This document shows, piece after piece, positions 51,857-61,823 of a stretch of 64,000 nucleotides of DNA. Both the position numbers and the translations under genes were made by a program. Below the pieces are notes generated by a model. That model searched no databases, had not been told where the DNA came from, and saw nothing but the letters and a program-made list of their open reading frames with translations. Source of the stretch: Janthinobacterium agaricidamnosum NBRC 102515 = DSM 9628 (GTDB lineage: Bacteria > Pseudomonadota > Gammaproteobacteria > Burkholderiales > Burkholderiaceae_D); contig NZ_HG322949.1 of assembly GCF_000723165.1 (NCBI RefSeq), positions 2,274,448 to 2,338,447 of the forward strand, given 5' to 3'. How positions within the stretch are numbered: the first letter of the stretch is position 1; each line of letters starts with the position of its first letter.

Positions 51857-52927
51857 ATGTCTAATGTAGCTATACGCAATCTTCAGATCCAGCTTGGCGG
51901 CAATACCATCATCGATTCCCTGAATCTCGATGTGCAGGCAGGCGAATTCGTGGTCTTGCTGGGGCCTTCGGGCTGCGGCAAGTCGACCTTGTTGCACACC
52001 ATCGCCGGCCTGATCGACGTCAGCGGCGGCAGCATTGAAATCAGCGGCCAGGACATGACCTGGGCCGATCCGAAAGACCGCCGCATCGCGATGGTGTTCC
52101 AGTCGTACGCCTTGTATCCGACCATGAACGTGGAGCGCAATATGTCGTTCGGCCTGCGCATCAACGGCACGCCGAAGGCGGAAATCGAACGGCGCGTCAA
52201 GCGCGCGGCCGACATGCTGCAATTGCAGCCGCTGTTGAAGCGCAAGCCGGCCGAACTGTCCGGCGGCCAGCGCCAGCGCGTGGCGATCGGCCGCGCCATC
52301 GTGCGCCAGGCCGACGTGTTCCTGTTCGACGAACCGCTGTCGAACCTGGACGCCAAGCTGCGCACCGAATTGCGCCGCGAATTGAAGCAACTGCACCAGC
52401 AGCTGGGCGCGACGATGATCTACGTGACCCACGACCAGGTCGAGGCGATGACGCTGGCGCAGCGCATGGCGGTGATGAAGGGCGGGGTGATCCAGCAATT
52501 CGACACGCCGGCCAACGTCTACCGCGAACCGGCCAACCTGTTCGTCGCGACCTTCCTCGGCTCGCCGGGCATGAATCTGTTCCGCGGCACGCTGAGCAAG
52601 CAGGGCGGCAAGGTCTTGTTCCGCAACCAGCAGGTCGAACTCGACGTCAGCGCCTATCCGTTCAGGCAGGCGCCGGCCGATGGCCAGACCTGCGTGCTGG
52701 GCGTGCGCCCCGAAGACATCGGCGTCGGCCAGGGTTTGCCGTACCAGGCCGGCATTTCGCTGGTCGAGGCGATGGGCAACCACAAGGTGGTGTGGCTGGA
52801 CTTCCACGGCAACCAGATCGCCGCCGTGGTGCAGGAACAGGACGTGATCGATGCCGGCAGCACCTCATTCGAGATCCGCACCGGACAGGCGTCGCTGTTC
52901 GATGGCAGTAGTGAATTGCGCCTCTAG
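51857..52927 (+). CDS. Sugar ABC transporter ATPase (MsmK/UgpC/MalK-like)
   Basis: 356 residues with Walker A GPSGCGKSTLLH, the signature LSGGQRQRVAIGRA, Walker B VFLFDEPLSNLD and switch histidine VTHDQ. A C-terminal OB/TOBE-like regulatory region (from about residue 235) contains VLGVRPEDIGVG. It powers the importer formed by the three preceding genes and ends before a bidirectional terminator. Confidence 0.95.
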   Translation: MSNVAIRNLQIQLGGNTIIDSLNLDVQAGEFVVLLGPSGCGKSTLLHTIAGLIDVSGGSIEISGQDMTWADPKDRRIAMVFQSYALYPTMNVERNMSFGLRINGTPKAEIERRVKRAADMLQLQPLLKRKPAELSGGQRQRVAIGRAIVRQADVFLFDEPLSNLDAKLRTELRRELKQLHQQLGATMIYVTHDQVEAMTLAQRMAVMKGGVIQQFDTPANVYREPANLFVATFLGSPGMNLFRGTLSKQGGKVLFRNQQVELDVSAYPFRQAPADGQTCVLGVRPEDIGVGQGLPYQAGISLVEAMGNHKVVWLDFHGNQIAAVVQEQDVIDAGSTSFEIRTGQASLFDGSSELRL

Positions 52928-52947
52928 TCGGCGTTGTCGCTGGCGGT

Positions 52948-52990
52948 AAAAAAGCCGGATCGCGCAGCGCTGCGCGATCCGGCTTTTTTT
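52948..52990. terminator. Strong bidirectional terminator
   Basis: A ~19-bp stem (AAAAAAGCCGGATCGCGCA and its complement) with a GCGC loop has T- and A-tracts on the two sides. It separates the importer operon (plus) from the lacI-type gene (minus) and can stop both. Confidence 0.92.
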
Positions 52991-53005
52991 GCGCTCAAGT
53001 TCGGC

Positions 53006-54013
53006 TCAAATCCGTGTCGACACCGATCCGCGCATCGTCACCGTGACCGGGAAGTCGCGGATGATGTCATGCCTGGTGCCGTAGCACTGGTTCAGCAGCC
53101 AGCGTACCGCGCTTTGGGTCAATTCCTGGATCGGGATATGCACCGAGGTCAGGCCCGGCGCCGAAAACGCCGCCGAGTAGTCATCGTCGTAGCCGATCAC
53201 CGACACTTGTTCCGGCACCTTGATGCCGGCGCCGTGCAGGCAGGACAGCGCGCCGACCGCCATTTCATCGTTGGCGCAAAACAGGCCGGTGAACGGCTGC
53301 CGGCCGGCCAGCAGCGTGGCCGCGGAATCGAAGCCGCCCTGGCGCGAAAAGTCCGATTCGATCAGCGGCACGCCGGCGCGGGCGATGCCGTGCCTGGCCA
53401 GCTCATCGAAAAATCCCTGCAGGCGGCTCTTGTTGTCCGAGGTTTCGGACGGGCCGGAAATCACCGCAAGCTGCCGGTGGTTCGCTTCCAGCAGGGTCCT
53501 GGCCGCCGCCACGCCGCCCTGGTAATGGTCGGGGCAGAACGATGCTTCTTCCAGTTGCGGGCTGCGCCGGTTCAGGAACGCCATCTTCGGGTGCATGCGG
53601 TGCAGGTTGACCAGGTCTTCGTCGTGCAAGTCGTGGCCCAGCACGACGATGCCGTCGCAATCGCGGCCGATCAGGAACTTGACCGCCTCGATCGCCTCAT
53701 CGCGCGGCGTGCCGTCGCCGCAGCCGGTGGCGACCACCACATGGCGCCGCAATGCGCGCAGCTCGATGTCGGTCTGCTTCAGGATGGTGCCGTAATAGGC
53801 GCCGAAGAACGACGGCGCGAAAATGCCGATCATGCCCAGCGACTGGGCCGAAAGCGAGCGGCCGATCGAGGACGGGCGGAAGTTGAGTTGTTCGACGGCG
53901 GCCTGTACCCGGGCCAGCGCATCGGCCGATACCGGGCCGGCGCCGGAAATGGCGCGCGACGCCGTCGACATGCCGACACCGGCGAGCACTGCGACGTCTT
54001 TCAGTGTTGCCAC
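53006..54013 (-). CDS. LacI-family transcriptional repressor
   Basis: 335 residues. The N-terminal LacI helix-turn-helix is ATLKDVAVLAGVGMSTASRA with hinge RPSSIGRSLSAQSLG. A periplasmic-binding-protein-like sensor domain follows (MIGIFAPSFFGAYYGTIL, GIVVLGHDLHDEDL, GLFCANDEMAVGALSCL, VSVIGYDDDYSAAFSAPGLTSV). It probably represses the adjacent beta-glucosidase and importer genes through the TGGAAGCG-type palindrome and is released by a sugar ligand. Its own AT-rich upstream region (54014-54212) is shared with rimO. Confidence 0.93.
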   Translation of the reverse strand: MATLKDVAVLAGVGMSTASRAISGAGPVSADALARVQAAVEQLNFRPSSIGRSLSAQSLGMIGIFAPSFFGAYYGTILKQTDIELRALRRHVVVATGCGDGTPRDEAIEAVKFLIGRDCDGIVVLGHDLHDEDLVNLHRMHPKMAFLNRRSPQLEEASFCPDHYQGGVAAARTLLEANHRQLAVISGPSETSDNKSRLQGFFDELARHGIARAGVPLIESDFSRQGGFDSAATLLAGRQPFTGLFCANDEMAVGALSCLHGAGIKVPEQVSVIGYDDDYSAAFSAPGLTSVHIPIQELTQSAVRWLLNQCYGTRHDIIRDFPVTVTMRGSVSTRI

Positions 54014-54212
54014 AAAGTCTCCTGAAACCTGCTATTCATTGGGTAGTAAATTTTATAATAAATTGAAGCGGAATGCGCCGTGCATGTGGCGTTAATATAA
54101 ATTTTATATAAACTTTACGCGACACCCGGGATTATCCTCCATCCTAGCACGGATCAAGGGCGTGGAATGATGTACAATGTTCGATTGGTCTGAATTTTCC
54201 TGGCAATCAATC

Positions 54213-55625
54213 ATGCACTCCATTTCCCGTATTCCAGTAGTCAACTCCACCCCTGACGCAGTCGTCGCCGCACCCGGCTCGGCGCCGAAAGTGGGCTTTG
54301 TGTCGCTCGGCTGCCCGAAGGCGCTGGTGGACTCCGAACAAATCCTGACCCAGCTGCGCGCCGAGGGCTACGACACGGCGAAATCGTATGACGGCGCCGA
54401 CCTGGTGATCGTCAACACCTGCGGTTTCATCGACGCCGCGGTGCAGGAATCGCTGGACGCGATCGGCGAGGCGCTGGCCGAAAACGGCAAGGTCATCGTC
54501 ACCGGCTGCCTGGGCGCGAAAAAAGACGCGGCGGGCGACGATATCATCATGAAAGTGCACCCGAAAGTGCTGGCCGTGACCGGCCCGCATGCGCTGGGCG
54601 AGGTGATGGACTCGGTCCATAAGTACCTGCCGAAGCCGCATGCGCCATTCATCGACCTGCTGCCGCCGCAAGGCATCAAGCTGACGCCGAAGCACTATGC
54701 CTACCTGAAAATTTCCGAAGGCTGCAACCACCGCTGCAGCTTTTGCATCATCCCGTCGATGCGCGGCGACCTGGTGTCGCGCCCGATCGCCGAATTGATG
54801 ATGGAGGCGGAAAACCTGTTCAAGTCCGGCGTCAAGGAATTGCTGGTGATTTCGCAGGACACCAGCGCCTACGGCGTCGACGTCAAGTTCCGCTCCGGCT
54901 TCTGGAACGGCCGTCCGCTCAAGACCCATATGACACAGCTGACCGAAGCGCTGGGCGAGCTGGCCAAGAGCTACGGCGCCTGGGTACGGCTGCATTACGT
55001 CTACCCGTATCCGCACGTCGACCAGATCATTCCGATGATGAGCGGCGGCCATATCCTGCCTTACCTCGACATCCCGCTGCAGCACGCGCATCCGGACGTG
55101 CTGAAGCGCATGAAGCGTCCGGCCAGCGGCGAGAAAAACCTGGACCGCATCCAGGCCTGGCGCGCGATGAACCCGGATCTGACCATCCGTTCGACCTTCA
55201 TCGCCGGTTTCCCCGGCGAGACCGAAGCCGAATTCGAATACCTGCTGGACTTCCTGAAGGAAGCGCAGATCGACCGCCTGGGCTGCTTCGCCTATTCGCC
55301 GGTGGAAGGCGCGACCGCCAACGAGATCGCCAACCCGGTGCCGGAAGAGGTGCGCGAGGAACGCCGCGGCCGGGTGATGCTGCTGCAAGAGGAAATCTCG
55401 AAAAAACGCCTGCAGGCCAAGGTCGGCAAGACCGTGCGCGTGCTGATCGACGAAGTCACCCGCAGCGGCGGCGTCGGCCGCTCCAGCGCCGATGCGCCGG
55501 AAATCGACGGCGTGGTGTATGTCAAGCCGCCGTACGAACCGCACCGCAAGCTGCAGGTCGGCCAGTTCGTCGACGTCACCATCACCTCGTCCGACGCGCA
55601 TGATTTATGGGGCGCCGCCGAATAA
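54213..55625 (+). CDS. rimO: Ribosomal protein S12 methylthiotransferase RimO
   Basis: The ~470-residue radical SAM enzyme has an N-terminal UPF0004 domain ([39 protein letters not shown]), the radical SAM cluster motif [15 protein letters not shown] and a C-terminal TRAM domain (VRVLIDEV and FVDVTITSS). It methylthiolates an aspartate of S12. The ATG at 54213 is chosen; a frame-compatible ATG at 54177 would add 12 residues and cannot be excluded, since neither has a strong Shine-Dalgarno. Confidence 0.95.
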   Translation: MHSISRIPVVNSTPDAVVAAPGSAPKVGFVSLGCPKALVDSEQILTQLRAEGYDTAKSYDGADLVIVNTCGFIDAAVQESLDAIGEALAENGKVIVTGCLGAKKDAAGDDIIMKVHPKVLAVTGPHALGEVMDSVHKYLPKPHAPFIDLLPPQGIKLTPKHYAYLKISEGCNHRCSFCIIPSMRGDLVSRPIAELMMEAENLFKSGVKELLVISQDTSAYGVDVKFRSGFWNGRPLKTHMTQLTEALGELAKSYGAWVRLHYVYPYPHVDQIIPMMSGGHILPYLDIPLQHAHPDVLKRMKRPASGEKNLDRIQAWRAMNPDLTIRSTFIAGFPGETEAEFEYLLDFLKEAQIDRLGCFAYSPVEGATANEIANPVPEEVREERRGRVMLLQEEISKKRLQAKVGKTVRVLIDEVTRSGGVGRSSADAPEIDGVVYVKPPYEPHRKLQVGQFVDVTITSSDAHDLWGAAE

Positions 55626-55650
55626 ACACGGTTGCATGGAATACAATAAG

Positions 55651-55683
55651 GGCGAACCGGCGGTATGCGGTTCGCCTTTTTTT
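55651..55683 (+). terminator. Intrinsic terminator after rimO
   Basis: A 9-bp stem (GGCGAACCG/CGGTTCGCC) with an 8-base loop is followed by seven T's, 26 bases after the rimO stop. Confidence 0.9.
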
Positions 55684-55706
55684 CTTGTCCGTACCTGCCC
55701 ATCATC

Positions 55707-56885
55707 ATGACTAAAAAATCTCCACAAACCGCGCTGATCCACAGCGATTACCGGGCGCCGGCCGGTTTCGCCGCCTTTCCCGGCGCAATCCACCACGCTT
55801 CCACCGTGCTGTTCAAGAACGTCGCCGCGATGCGCTCGGGCGACTGGAAGGATAAAAGCGGCTACACCTACGGCTTGCACGGCACGCCGACCACGTTCAC
55901 GCTGGAAGCGCGGCTGGCCGAGATCGAGGACGGCAAATACTGTTTGCTGGCGCCGAGCGGACTGGCGGCGATCGCGATGGTCGATTTTGCGCTGCTCAAA
56001 AGCGGCGACGACGTGCTGTTGCCGGACAATGTGTACAGCCCGAACCGCGAATTGAGCCGCTGGCTGGAACAGGATTTCGGCATCACGGCGCGCTATTACG
56101 ACCCCTTGATCGGCGCCGGCATCGCCGCGCTGATCCAGCCGAACACCCGCCTGGTCTGGACCGAGTCGCCGGGATCGGTGACCATGGAAGTACCGGACCT
56201 GCCGGCCATTTGCCGGGCCGCGCGCGCGCGCGGCGTGCCGGTGGCGCTCGACAATACCTGGTCGGCCGGGCTGGCCTTGCGCGCTTTCGAGCTTGGCGTG
56301 GACATCATCATGCAGGCGCTGACCAAGTACCAGTCCGGCGGCTCGGACGTGCTGATGGGCGCGGTGATCACGCGCGACCAGGCGCTGCACGAGCGCCTCT
56401 GCATGGCCCACATGCGGCTCGGTTTCGGCGTCGGCGCCGACGATGCCTACCTGGTGCAGCGCGGCTTGCCGACCATGAAGCTGCGTTTCGACGCGCATGA
56501 CAGCGCCGCCCGCAAGCTGGCGCTGTGGCTGCAGGGGCGCCCGGAAATCGCCGGCGTGCTGCATCCGGCGCTGCCGGGCTGCCCCGGCCACGACATCTGG
56601 CGGCGCGATTTCAGCGGCGCCGGCGGCCTGTTTTCGGTCATCTTCGACGCCCGTTTCAGCGAGCAGCAGACCGACCGCTTCGTCGATGCGCTGCGACTGT
56701 TCAAGATCGGCTATAGCTGGGGCGGCGTCAACAGCCTGGTGATGCCTTACCGGATGCGCCACATGCGCCCGGACTGGCAAGAGCAGGGCGTGCTGGTGCG
56801 CTTTAATGTCGGCCTGGAAGACGTCAACGACTTGATCGCCGATATCGAACAGGCCTTGGCTGTTATGCAGGCTGCAGGCGCTTGA
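55707..56885 (+). CDS. metC: Cystathionine beta-lyase (Cys/Met metabolism PLP enzyme)
   Basis: 392 residues. The PLP lysine is in MQALTKYQSGGSDVLMG. Other family segments are GYTYGLHGTPTTFTLEARLAE, CLLAPSGLAAIAM, WTESPGSVTMEVPDLPAI and YSWGGVNSLVMP. It cleaves cystathionine to homocysteine in methionine synthesis. The ATG at 55707 (MTKKSPQT) is chosen because the longer frame overlaps the rimO terminator. Identity as MetC rather than another gamma/beta-lyase rests on the YSWGG and SxGSxTMEVPD patterns. Confidence 0.9.
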   Translation: MTKKSPQTALIHSDYRAPAGFAAFPGAIHHASTVLFKNVAAMRSGDWKDKSGYTYGLHGTPTTFTLEARLAEIEDGKYCLLAPSGLAAIAMVDFALLKSGDDVLLPDNVYSPNRELSRWLEQDFGITARYYDPLIGAGIAALIQPNTRLVWTESPGSVTMEVPDLPAICRAARARGVPVALDNTWSAGLALRAFELGVDIIMQALTKYQSGGSDVLMGAVITRDQALHERLCMAHMRLGFGVGADDAYLVQRGLPTMKLRFDAHDSAARKLALWLQGRPEIAGVLHPALPGCPGHDIWRRDFSGAGGLFSVIFDARFSEQQTDRFVDALRLFKIGYSWGGVNSLVMPYRMRHMRPDWQEQGVLVRFNVGLEDVNDLIADIEQALAVMQAAGA

Positions 56886-56892
56886 GGCCAGG

Positions 56893-56911
56893 GCAGCGTG
56901 CGGCACGCTGC
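56893..56911. terminator. Hairpin between convergent metC and membrane-protein gene
   Basis: GCAGCGTG and CACGCTGC pair around a CGG loop, eight bases after the metC stop. It has no T-tract, so its role is uncertain. Confidence 0.3.
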
Positions 56912-56943
56912 GGCTCGTGCCATTCGCTTTGGCGCCGGCCGGT

Positions 56944-57306
56944 TTATTCCGGCATCGCCTTATTGCTGTTGAGGTCGAGGAAACCCTTGATCAGGCGGTA
57001 TGCTTTCCACAACCACGCGCCAGCCCAGACCAGCCAGGCCAGCGGAATGCCGATCAGCGTGACGAACAGCGCCGCACCGACCAGTACCCAGAATACATAC
57101 CACCAGAAGGAGCGGATTTGCCAGCCGTGATGGCTGTACAAATAGGTGCCGGCGGTCTCGTCTCGCTTCAGGTAATTGACGATGATCGGCACGATCGACA
57201 GCAGCCCCAGCGAAAAGAAGAACGTCGCGCCGTGGATCAGGTAAAGCCACCAGACCACGTTCCTGTTCGATTCCAGCTGCGTATCCAAAACGACATCTTG
57301 CGACAT
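56944..57306 (-). CDS. DUF4870/Tic20-like small membrane protein
   Basis: The 120-residue protein has three to four hydrophobic helices (NVVWWLYLIHGATFFFSLGLL, FWWYVFWVLVGAALFVTLIG) and the typical RDETAGTYLYSHHGWQIRSFWW segment of DUF4870-like proteins. The ATG at 57306 has a perfect AGGAGG Shine-Dalgarno. The molecular function of the family is unknown. It lies downstream of serB on the same strand. Confidence 0.85.
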   Translation of the reverse strand: MSQDVVLDTQLESNRNVVWWLYLIHGATFFFSLGLLSIVPIIVNYLKRDETAGTYLYSHHGWQIRSFWWYVFWVLVGAALFVTLIGIPLAWLVWAGAWLWKAYRLIKGFLDLNSNKAMPE

Positions 57307-57390
57307 GGGCGCCTCCTGTATTGTTGAATAATCAATTGTAACAGTGGTCATCGATGGGTGGCGCATGCATGCGCGTGGCGCCGCGGCCGC

Positions 57391-58257
57391 TTAGCTCAGC
57401 AGGTTGAGGATGCCGTCCAGTCCGACGAAATTGAGCGCCACGTCGGCCTGGGCGCGTACCACCGGCTTGGCGCGGAACGCCACCGACAGGCCGGCGATGC
57501 CCATCATTTTCAAGTCGTTGGCGCCGTCGCCCATGACGATCGCCTGCGCCGGCGAAATCCCCATTTCGCGGCACACGCGCTCGACGGTGCGCTTCTTTTC
57601 CTCGGCGTCGACGATGCCGCCGATGACTTTGCCGGTCAGCTTGCCGTCGATGATTTCGAGCTGGTTGGCGTGCGTGTAGTCGAGGCCCAGCCGCTGTTGC
57701 AGGCGCTCGGTGAAGAAGGTGAAACCGCCCGACACCAGCAGCGTTTTCAAGCCGGCCGCCTGGACCGCGGCCAGCATGGTTTCGGCGCCCATCGACAAGC
57801 GCAGGCGCTCGTCGTAGACGCGCTGCAAGGCCGATGCATCGAGACCTTCGAGCAGCGCCACGCGCTGTGCCAGGCTGGCCGCGAAATCGAGTTCGCCGCG
57901 CATCGCCGCTTCGGTGATCGCCGCCACTTCCGCCTTCAAGCCCTGCATGTCGGCGATTTCATCGATGCATTCGATGGTGATCAGCGTCGAATCCATGTCC
58001 ATCGCGACCAGCTTGAATTCATCCAGCGTGCGCACGCCGATCATGTAGGTGGCGTCCAGCTGCGCCGCGTGGGCCGCCACTTCGATGGTCGAGCGCAGCG
58101 CCGGCGAATAGCTGATGCCGTCGCAGCGCAAGGCGTTCTCGCCCAGCCTGGTGGTGCCGGTCGGCGCGGTCAGCGCGGCGATCCGTTCGAGCCGCGCGGC
58201 GCTGCCGTCCAGGCCCTGCAAGACCAGGTTCATCGTGGTGTTTTTGGTGTTGTCCAT
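57391..58257 (-). CDS. serB: Phosphoserine phosphatase SerB
   Basis: 288 residues. The HAD motif I is VAMDMDSTLI, motif II is LLVSGGFTFF and motif III/IV includes VMGDGANDLKMMGIAG. The N-terminal part is an ACT-like regulatory region. It makes serine from phosphoserine in the last step of the pathway. The start at 58257 is chosen; ATG 58233 is an alternative. It lies 122 bases downstream of mfd on the same strand. Confidence 0.95.
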   Translation of the reverse strand: MDNTKNTTMNLVLQGLDGSAARLERIAALTAPTGTTRLGENALRCDGISYSPALRSTIEVAAHAAQLDATYMIGVRTLDEFKLVAMDMDSTLITIECIDEIADMQGLKAEVAAITEAAMRGELDFAASLAQRVALLEGLDASALQRVYDERLRLSMGAETMLAAVQAAGLKTLLVSGGFTFFTERLQQRLGLDYTHANQLEIIDGKLTGKVIGGIVDAEEKKRTVERVCREMGISPAQAIVMGDGANDLKMMGIAGLSVAFRAKPVVRAQADVALNFVGLDGILNLLS

Positions 58258-58379
58258 GTCGCTGCCAATTGTTTGTATGCTGTTGGAGTGCCACAAGAGC
58301 GGCTGGGTTGACTATATGATACCGATAGCGCCGGCGCGCGTCCAGAATGGCGGACGCGGCCGTTTTCGGTGCCGCCGCC

Positions 58380-61300
58380 TCAGGCAGTCAGCTGCCTGAT
58401 CGCCGACTTGATTTGCGTGACGCGGGCGGCCAGGTCCGGCATGCTGGCGGTGATTTTCAGCTTGTCCTGGCCATGCAGCTTGATGTGCCGGTTTTTCTGG
58501 ATCAGCTCGATGATGCGCATCGGATCGATCGGCGGCTTCGGCATGAATTGCAGCGTGGCCGCCTCGCCGTGGGCGTCGATCTTGACGATGCCGACGGTGT
58601 TGGCGGCGATCCGCAGGCGGTGCGTCTCGACCAGCGCCTTGACGGCGTCCGGCAATTTGCCGAAACGGTCGATCAATTCTTCCTGGATGTCGTCGATCCT
58701 GTCTTGCGACGCGCAGTTGGCGAGGCGCTTGTAGATCGATAGCCGCTCGTGCACGTCGCCGCAGAAATCGGCCGGCAGCAGCGCCGGCGTATGCAGGTTG
58801 ATTTCGGTGGTCGACGACAGCGGCGCGGCCAGGTCCGGCTCCTTGCCGTTCTTCAGCGAACGGACCGCCTCGTTGAGCATGTCGGAATACAGCTGGAAGC
58901 CGATTTCATGCATTTCGCCGGACTGGTTGTCGCCCAATACTTCGCCGGCGCCGCGGATTTCCAGGTCGTGCATGGCCAGGTAAAAGCCGCTGCCCAGCTC
59001 TTCCATCTGCTGGATCGCATCGAGCCGGCGCTGCGCCAGCTTGCTCAGGCCCTGCACGTCGTGCACCAGCAAATAGGCGTAGGCCTGGTGGTGCGAACGG
59101 CCGACCCGGCCGCGCAGCTGGTGCAATTGGGCCAGGCCGAACTTGTCGGCGCGGTGCATGATGATGGTGTTCGCGGTCGGCACGTCGATGCCGGTTTCGA
59201 TGATGGTGGTGCACAGCAAAATGTTAAAGCGCTGGGCGACGAAGTCGCGCATCACTTTTTCCAGGTCGCGTTCATGCATCTGGCCGTGCGCCACCGCGAT
59301 GCGCGCTTCCGGCAGCAGTTCGGTCAGCATCGCCATGCGGTTCTGGATGGTTTCCACCTCATTGTGCAGGAAGTAGATCTGGCCGCCGCGCTTCAATTCG
59401 CGCAGGCAGGCTTCGCGGATGATCGATTCGTTTTCGCTGCGCACGAAGGTCTTGATCGCCAGCCGTTTTTGCGGCGCGGTGGCGATGATCGAAAAGTCGC
59501 GCAAGCCTTCCAGCGCCATGCCCAGCGTGCGCGGGATCGGCGTGGCGGTCAGCGTCAGCACGTCGACCTCGGCGCGCAGCGCCTTCAGCGCTTCCTTCTG
59601 CCGCACGCCGAAGCGGTGTTCCTCGTCGATGATGACCAGGCCCAGGCGGGTAAACTTGACGTCGTCCGACAGCAGCTTGTGGGTGCCGATGACGATGTCG
59701 AGCGTGCCGTCGGCCATGCCCTTGAACGCTTGCGTGATTTCCTTGCCGCTGCGGAAGCGCGACAATTCGGCGATGCGCACCGGCCAGTCGGCGAAGCGGT
59801 CGGCGAAGGTTTGCGCATGCTGTTCGGCCAGCAGCGTGGTCGGCGCCAGGATCGCCACCTGCTTGCCGCCCATCACGGCGATGAAGGCGGCCCGCAAGGC
59901 CACTTCGGTCTTGCCGAAACCGACGTCGCCGCACACCAGCCGGTCCATCGGCTTGCCCGAGGTCATGTCCTTGATGACGTTGTTGATCGCCTCGGCCTGG
60001 TCCGGGGTTTCGTCGAAGCCGAAGCTGTCGGCGAAACGTTCGTAGTCGTGCGCCGAATAGTCGAACGAGTGGCCCTTGCGCAGCGCGCGCCGGGCATACA
60101 GGTTGAGCAGTTCGGCAGCGGTGTCGCGCACCTGGTCGGCGGCCTTTTTCTTGGCCTTTTCCCACTGGCCGGAACCGAGCGAATGCAGCGGCGCGTCTTC
60201 CGGCGAGGCGCCCGAATAGCGCGAAATCACATGCAGTTGCGACACCGGCACATACAGCTTGGTGTCCTTGGCGTATTCCAGGTGCAGGAATTCGGTCTCG
60301 CCTTCGCCCAGGTCCATGCTGGTCAGGCCCATGTAGCGCCCGATGCCGTGGTTGATGTGCACCACCGGGTCGCCGATCTTCAGCTCCGACAGGTCGCGCA
60401 CCATCGATTCGACCTGGGTCGCGCCTTCCTGTTTTTTCTTGCCGGCGCGCCGGCCGGAACCGGCATACAGCTCGGTTTCGGTGATGAAGACCAGGTTGCC
60501 GTCCGGCGTGAACAGTTCAAAGCCGGCGTGCAGCGGCGCCACGCCGAGCATCAGCCTGGCATCGGCGTGCGCGAAGCCCTCGTAGCCTTCGACCGGGGCC
60601 AGGTCCAGCTGGTATTCGGTGAAATACTGTTGCAGGGTTTCGCGGCGGCCGTTCGACTCGGCGCAAATCATCACGCGCCGGCCCGGCTGCAGCAGGTAGC
60701 CGCGCAAATTGGCCAGCGGGTCGTCGGCGCGGCGGTTGACGGCGATATTCGGCACCGGCGCCGACAATTCCGACGTCATCCCCTGGTCATCCTTGGCGAT
60801 CGCCCAGCGGCCGAACGGCTTGGCCAGCGCAAAGAAATGCTCGTCGCTGAGGAATAGCGCTTCCGGCGCCAGGATCGGGCGCTCGCGGTCGGCTTTCAGG
60901 AAGCGGTAGCGCGACTGGGTGTCGACCCAGAAACGGCGGATCGCCTGGTCGATGTCGCCCACCAGGGCCAGCGCCGCGTCTTGCGGCAGGTAGTCGAACA
61001 GCGTGGCGGTGTCGTCGAAAAACAGCGGCAGATAATATTCGATGCCGGCCGAGGCGATGCCGCTGCTGATGTCCTTGTAGACCACCGAGCGCGACGGATC
61101 GCCTTCGAACTGTTCGCGCCAACGGCTGCGGAAGGTGGTGCGCGCCGCTTCATCCATCGGGAATTCGCGGCCCGGCAGCAGGCGCACCTGGTTGACCGGG
61201 TACAGCGAGCGCTGGGTGTCGGCGTCGAAGGTACGGATGGTGTCGATGGTGTCGCCGAACAGGTCGAGCCGGTACGGCAGCGCGGACCCCATCGGGAACA

Positions 61301-61823
61301 GGTCGAGCAAGCCGCCGCGCACCGAATATTCGCCGGGCGACATCACTTGCGACACATGGGTGTAGCCGGCCAGCGTCAGCTGCGACTTCAGGCGCGCTTC
61401 GTCGAGCTTTTCGCCCTTCTTGAAAAAGAAGGTGTAGGCGGCCAGGAACGACGGCGGCGCCAGCCGCACCAGCGCGGTGGTGGCCGGCACGATCAGCACG
61501 TCGCAGTGGCGGTTCTGGACTTCATGCAGCGTCGCCAGGCGTTCCGAGACCAGGTCCTGGTGCGGCGAAAAAGCGTCGTAGGGCAGGGTTTCCCAGTCGG
61601 GCAGCAAGTGGCAGCGCAAGGCGCCGGCCGCGAACCACGGGATTTCATCGAGCAGGCGCTGGCCGTCGCTGGCGCTGGCGACGATCACGGCCAGCATCCG
61701 GCCCTGCGATTTCAGTTCAAGCGCGGCGGCCGCCAGCGCATGGGCGTCGGACGAGCCGTACAGCGCCGGCAGGACAAACCGGCTGCCGGCTTTGGGAAAC
61801 GATTTTTTTAAGTCAAATGACAT
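58380..61823 (-). CDS. mfd: Transcription-repair coupling factor Mfd
   Basis: The 1147-residue protein is full length for Mfd. The N-terminal UvrB-like region, the RNA-polymerase-interacting domain with VHINHGIGRYMGL, the RecG-like helicase core with Walker A CGDVGFGKTEVALRA and IIDEEHRFGVRQKE, and the TRCF C-terminal domain are all present. It removes RNA polymerase stalled at lesions and recruits UvrA. The ATG at 61823 gives the family start MSFDLKKSFPKAG; an upstream start would add ~96 non-homologous residues from the intergenic region. Confidence 0.97.
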   Translation of the reverse strand: MSFDLKKSFPKAGSRFVLPALYGSSDAHALAAAALELKSQGRMLAVIVASASDGQRLLDEIPWFAAGALRCHLLPDWETLPYDAFSPHQDLVSERLATLHEVQNRHCDVLIVPATTALVRLAPPSFLAAYTFFFKKGEKLDEARLKSQLTLAGYTHVSQVMSPGEYSVRGGLLDLFPMGSALPYRLDLFGDTIDTIRTFDADTQRSLYPVNQVRLLPGREFPMDEAARTTFRSRWREQFEGDPSRSVVYKDISSGIASAGIEYYLPLFFDDTATLFDYLPQDAALALVGDIDQAIRRFWVDTQSRYRFLKADRERPILAPEALFLSDEHFFALAKPFGRWAIAKDDQGMTSELSAPVPNIAVNRRADDPLANLRGYLLQPGRRVMICAESNGRRETLQQYFTEYQLDLAPVEGYEGFAHADARLMLGVAPLHAGFELFTPDGNLVFITETELYAGSGRRAGKKKQEGATQVESMVRDLSELKIGDPVVHINHGIGRYMGLTSMDLGEGETEFLHLEYAKDTKLYVPVSQLHVISRYSGASPEDAPLHSLGSGQWEKAKKKAADQVRDTAAELLNLYARRALRKGHSFDYSAHDYERFADSFGFDETPDQAEAINNVIKDMTSGKPMDRLVCGDVGFGKTEVALRAAFIAVMGGKQVAILAPTTLLAEQHAQTFADRFADWPVRIAELSRFRSGKEITQAFKGMADGTLDIVIGTHKLLSDDVKFTRLGLVIIDEEHRFGVRQKEALKALRAEVDVLTLTATPIPRTLGMALEGLRDFSIIATAPQKRLAIKTFVRSENESIIREACLRELKRGGQIYFLHNEVETIQNRMAMLTELLPEARIAVAHGQMHERDLEKVMRDFVAQRFNILLCTTIIETGIDVPTANTIIMHRADKFGLAQLHQLRGRVGRSHHQAYAYLLVHDVQGLSKLAQRRLDAIQQMEELGSGFYLAMHDLEIRGAGEVLGDNQSGEMHEIGFQLYSDMLNEAVRSLKNGKEPDLAAPLSSTTEINLHTPALLPADFCGDVHERLSIYKRLANCASQDRIDDIQEELIDRFGKLPDAVKALVETHRLRIAANTVGIVKIDAHGEAATLQFMPKPPIDPMRIIELIQKNRHIKLHGQDKLKITASMPDLAARVTQIKSAIRQLTA

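Noticed and set aside
58270..58379. Terminator between mfd and serB
   Set aside because: A GCGTCC/GGACGC hairpin is visible but lacks a T-tract in the minus-strand direction.
58749..60857. 702-codon plus-strand frame over mfd
   Set aside because: Shadow of the mfd coding sequence with no recognisable domain.
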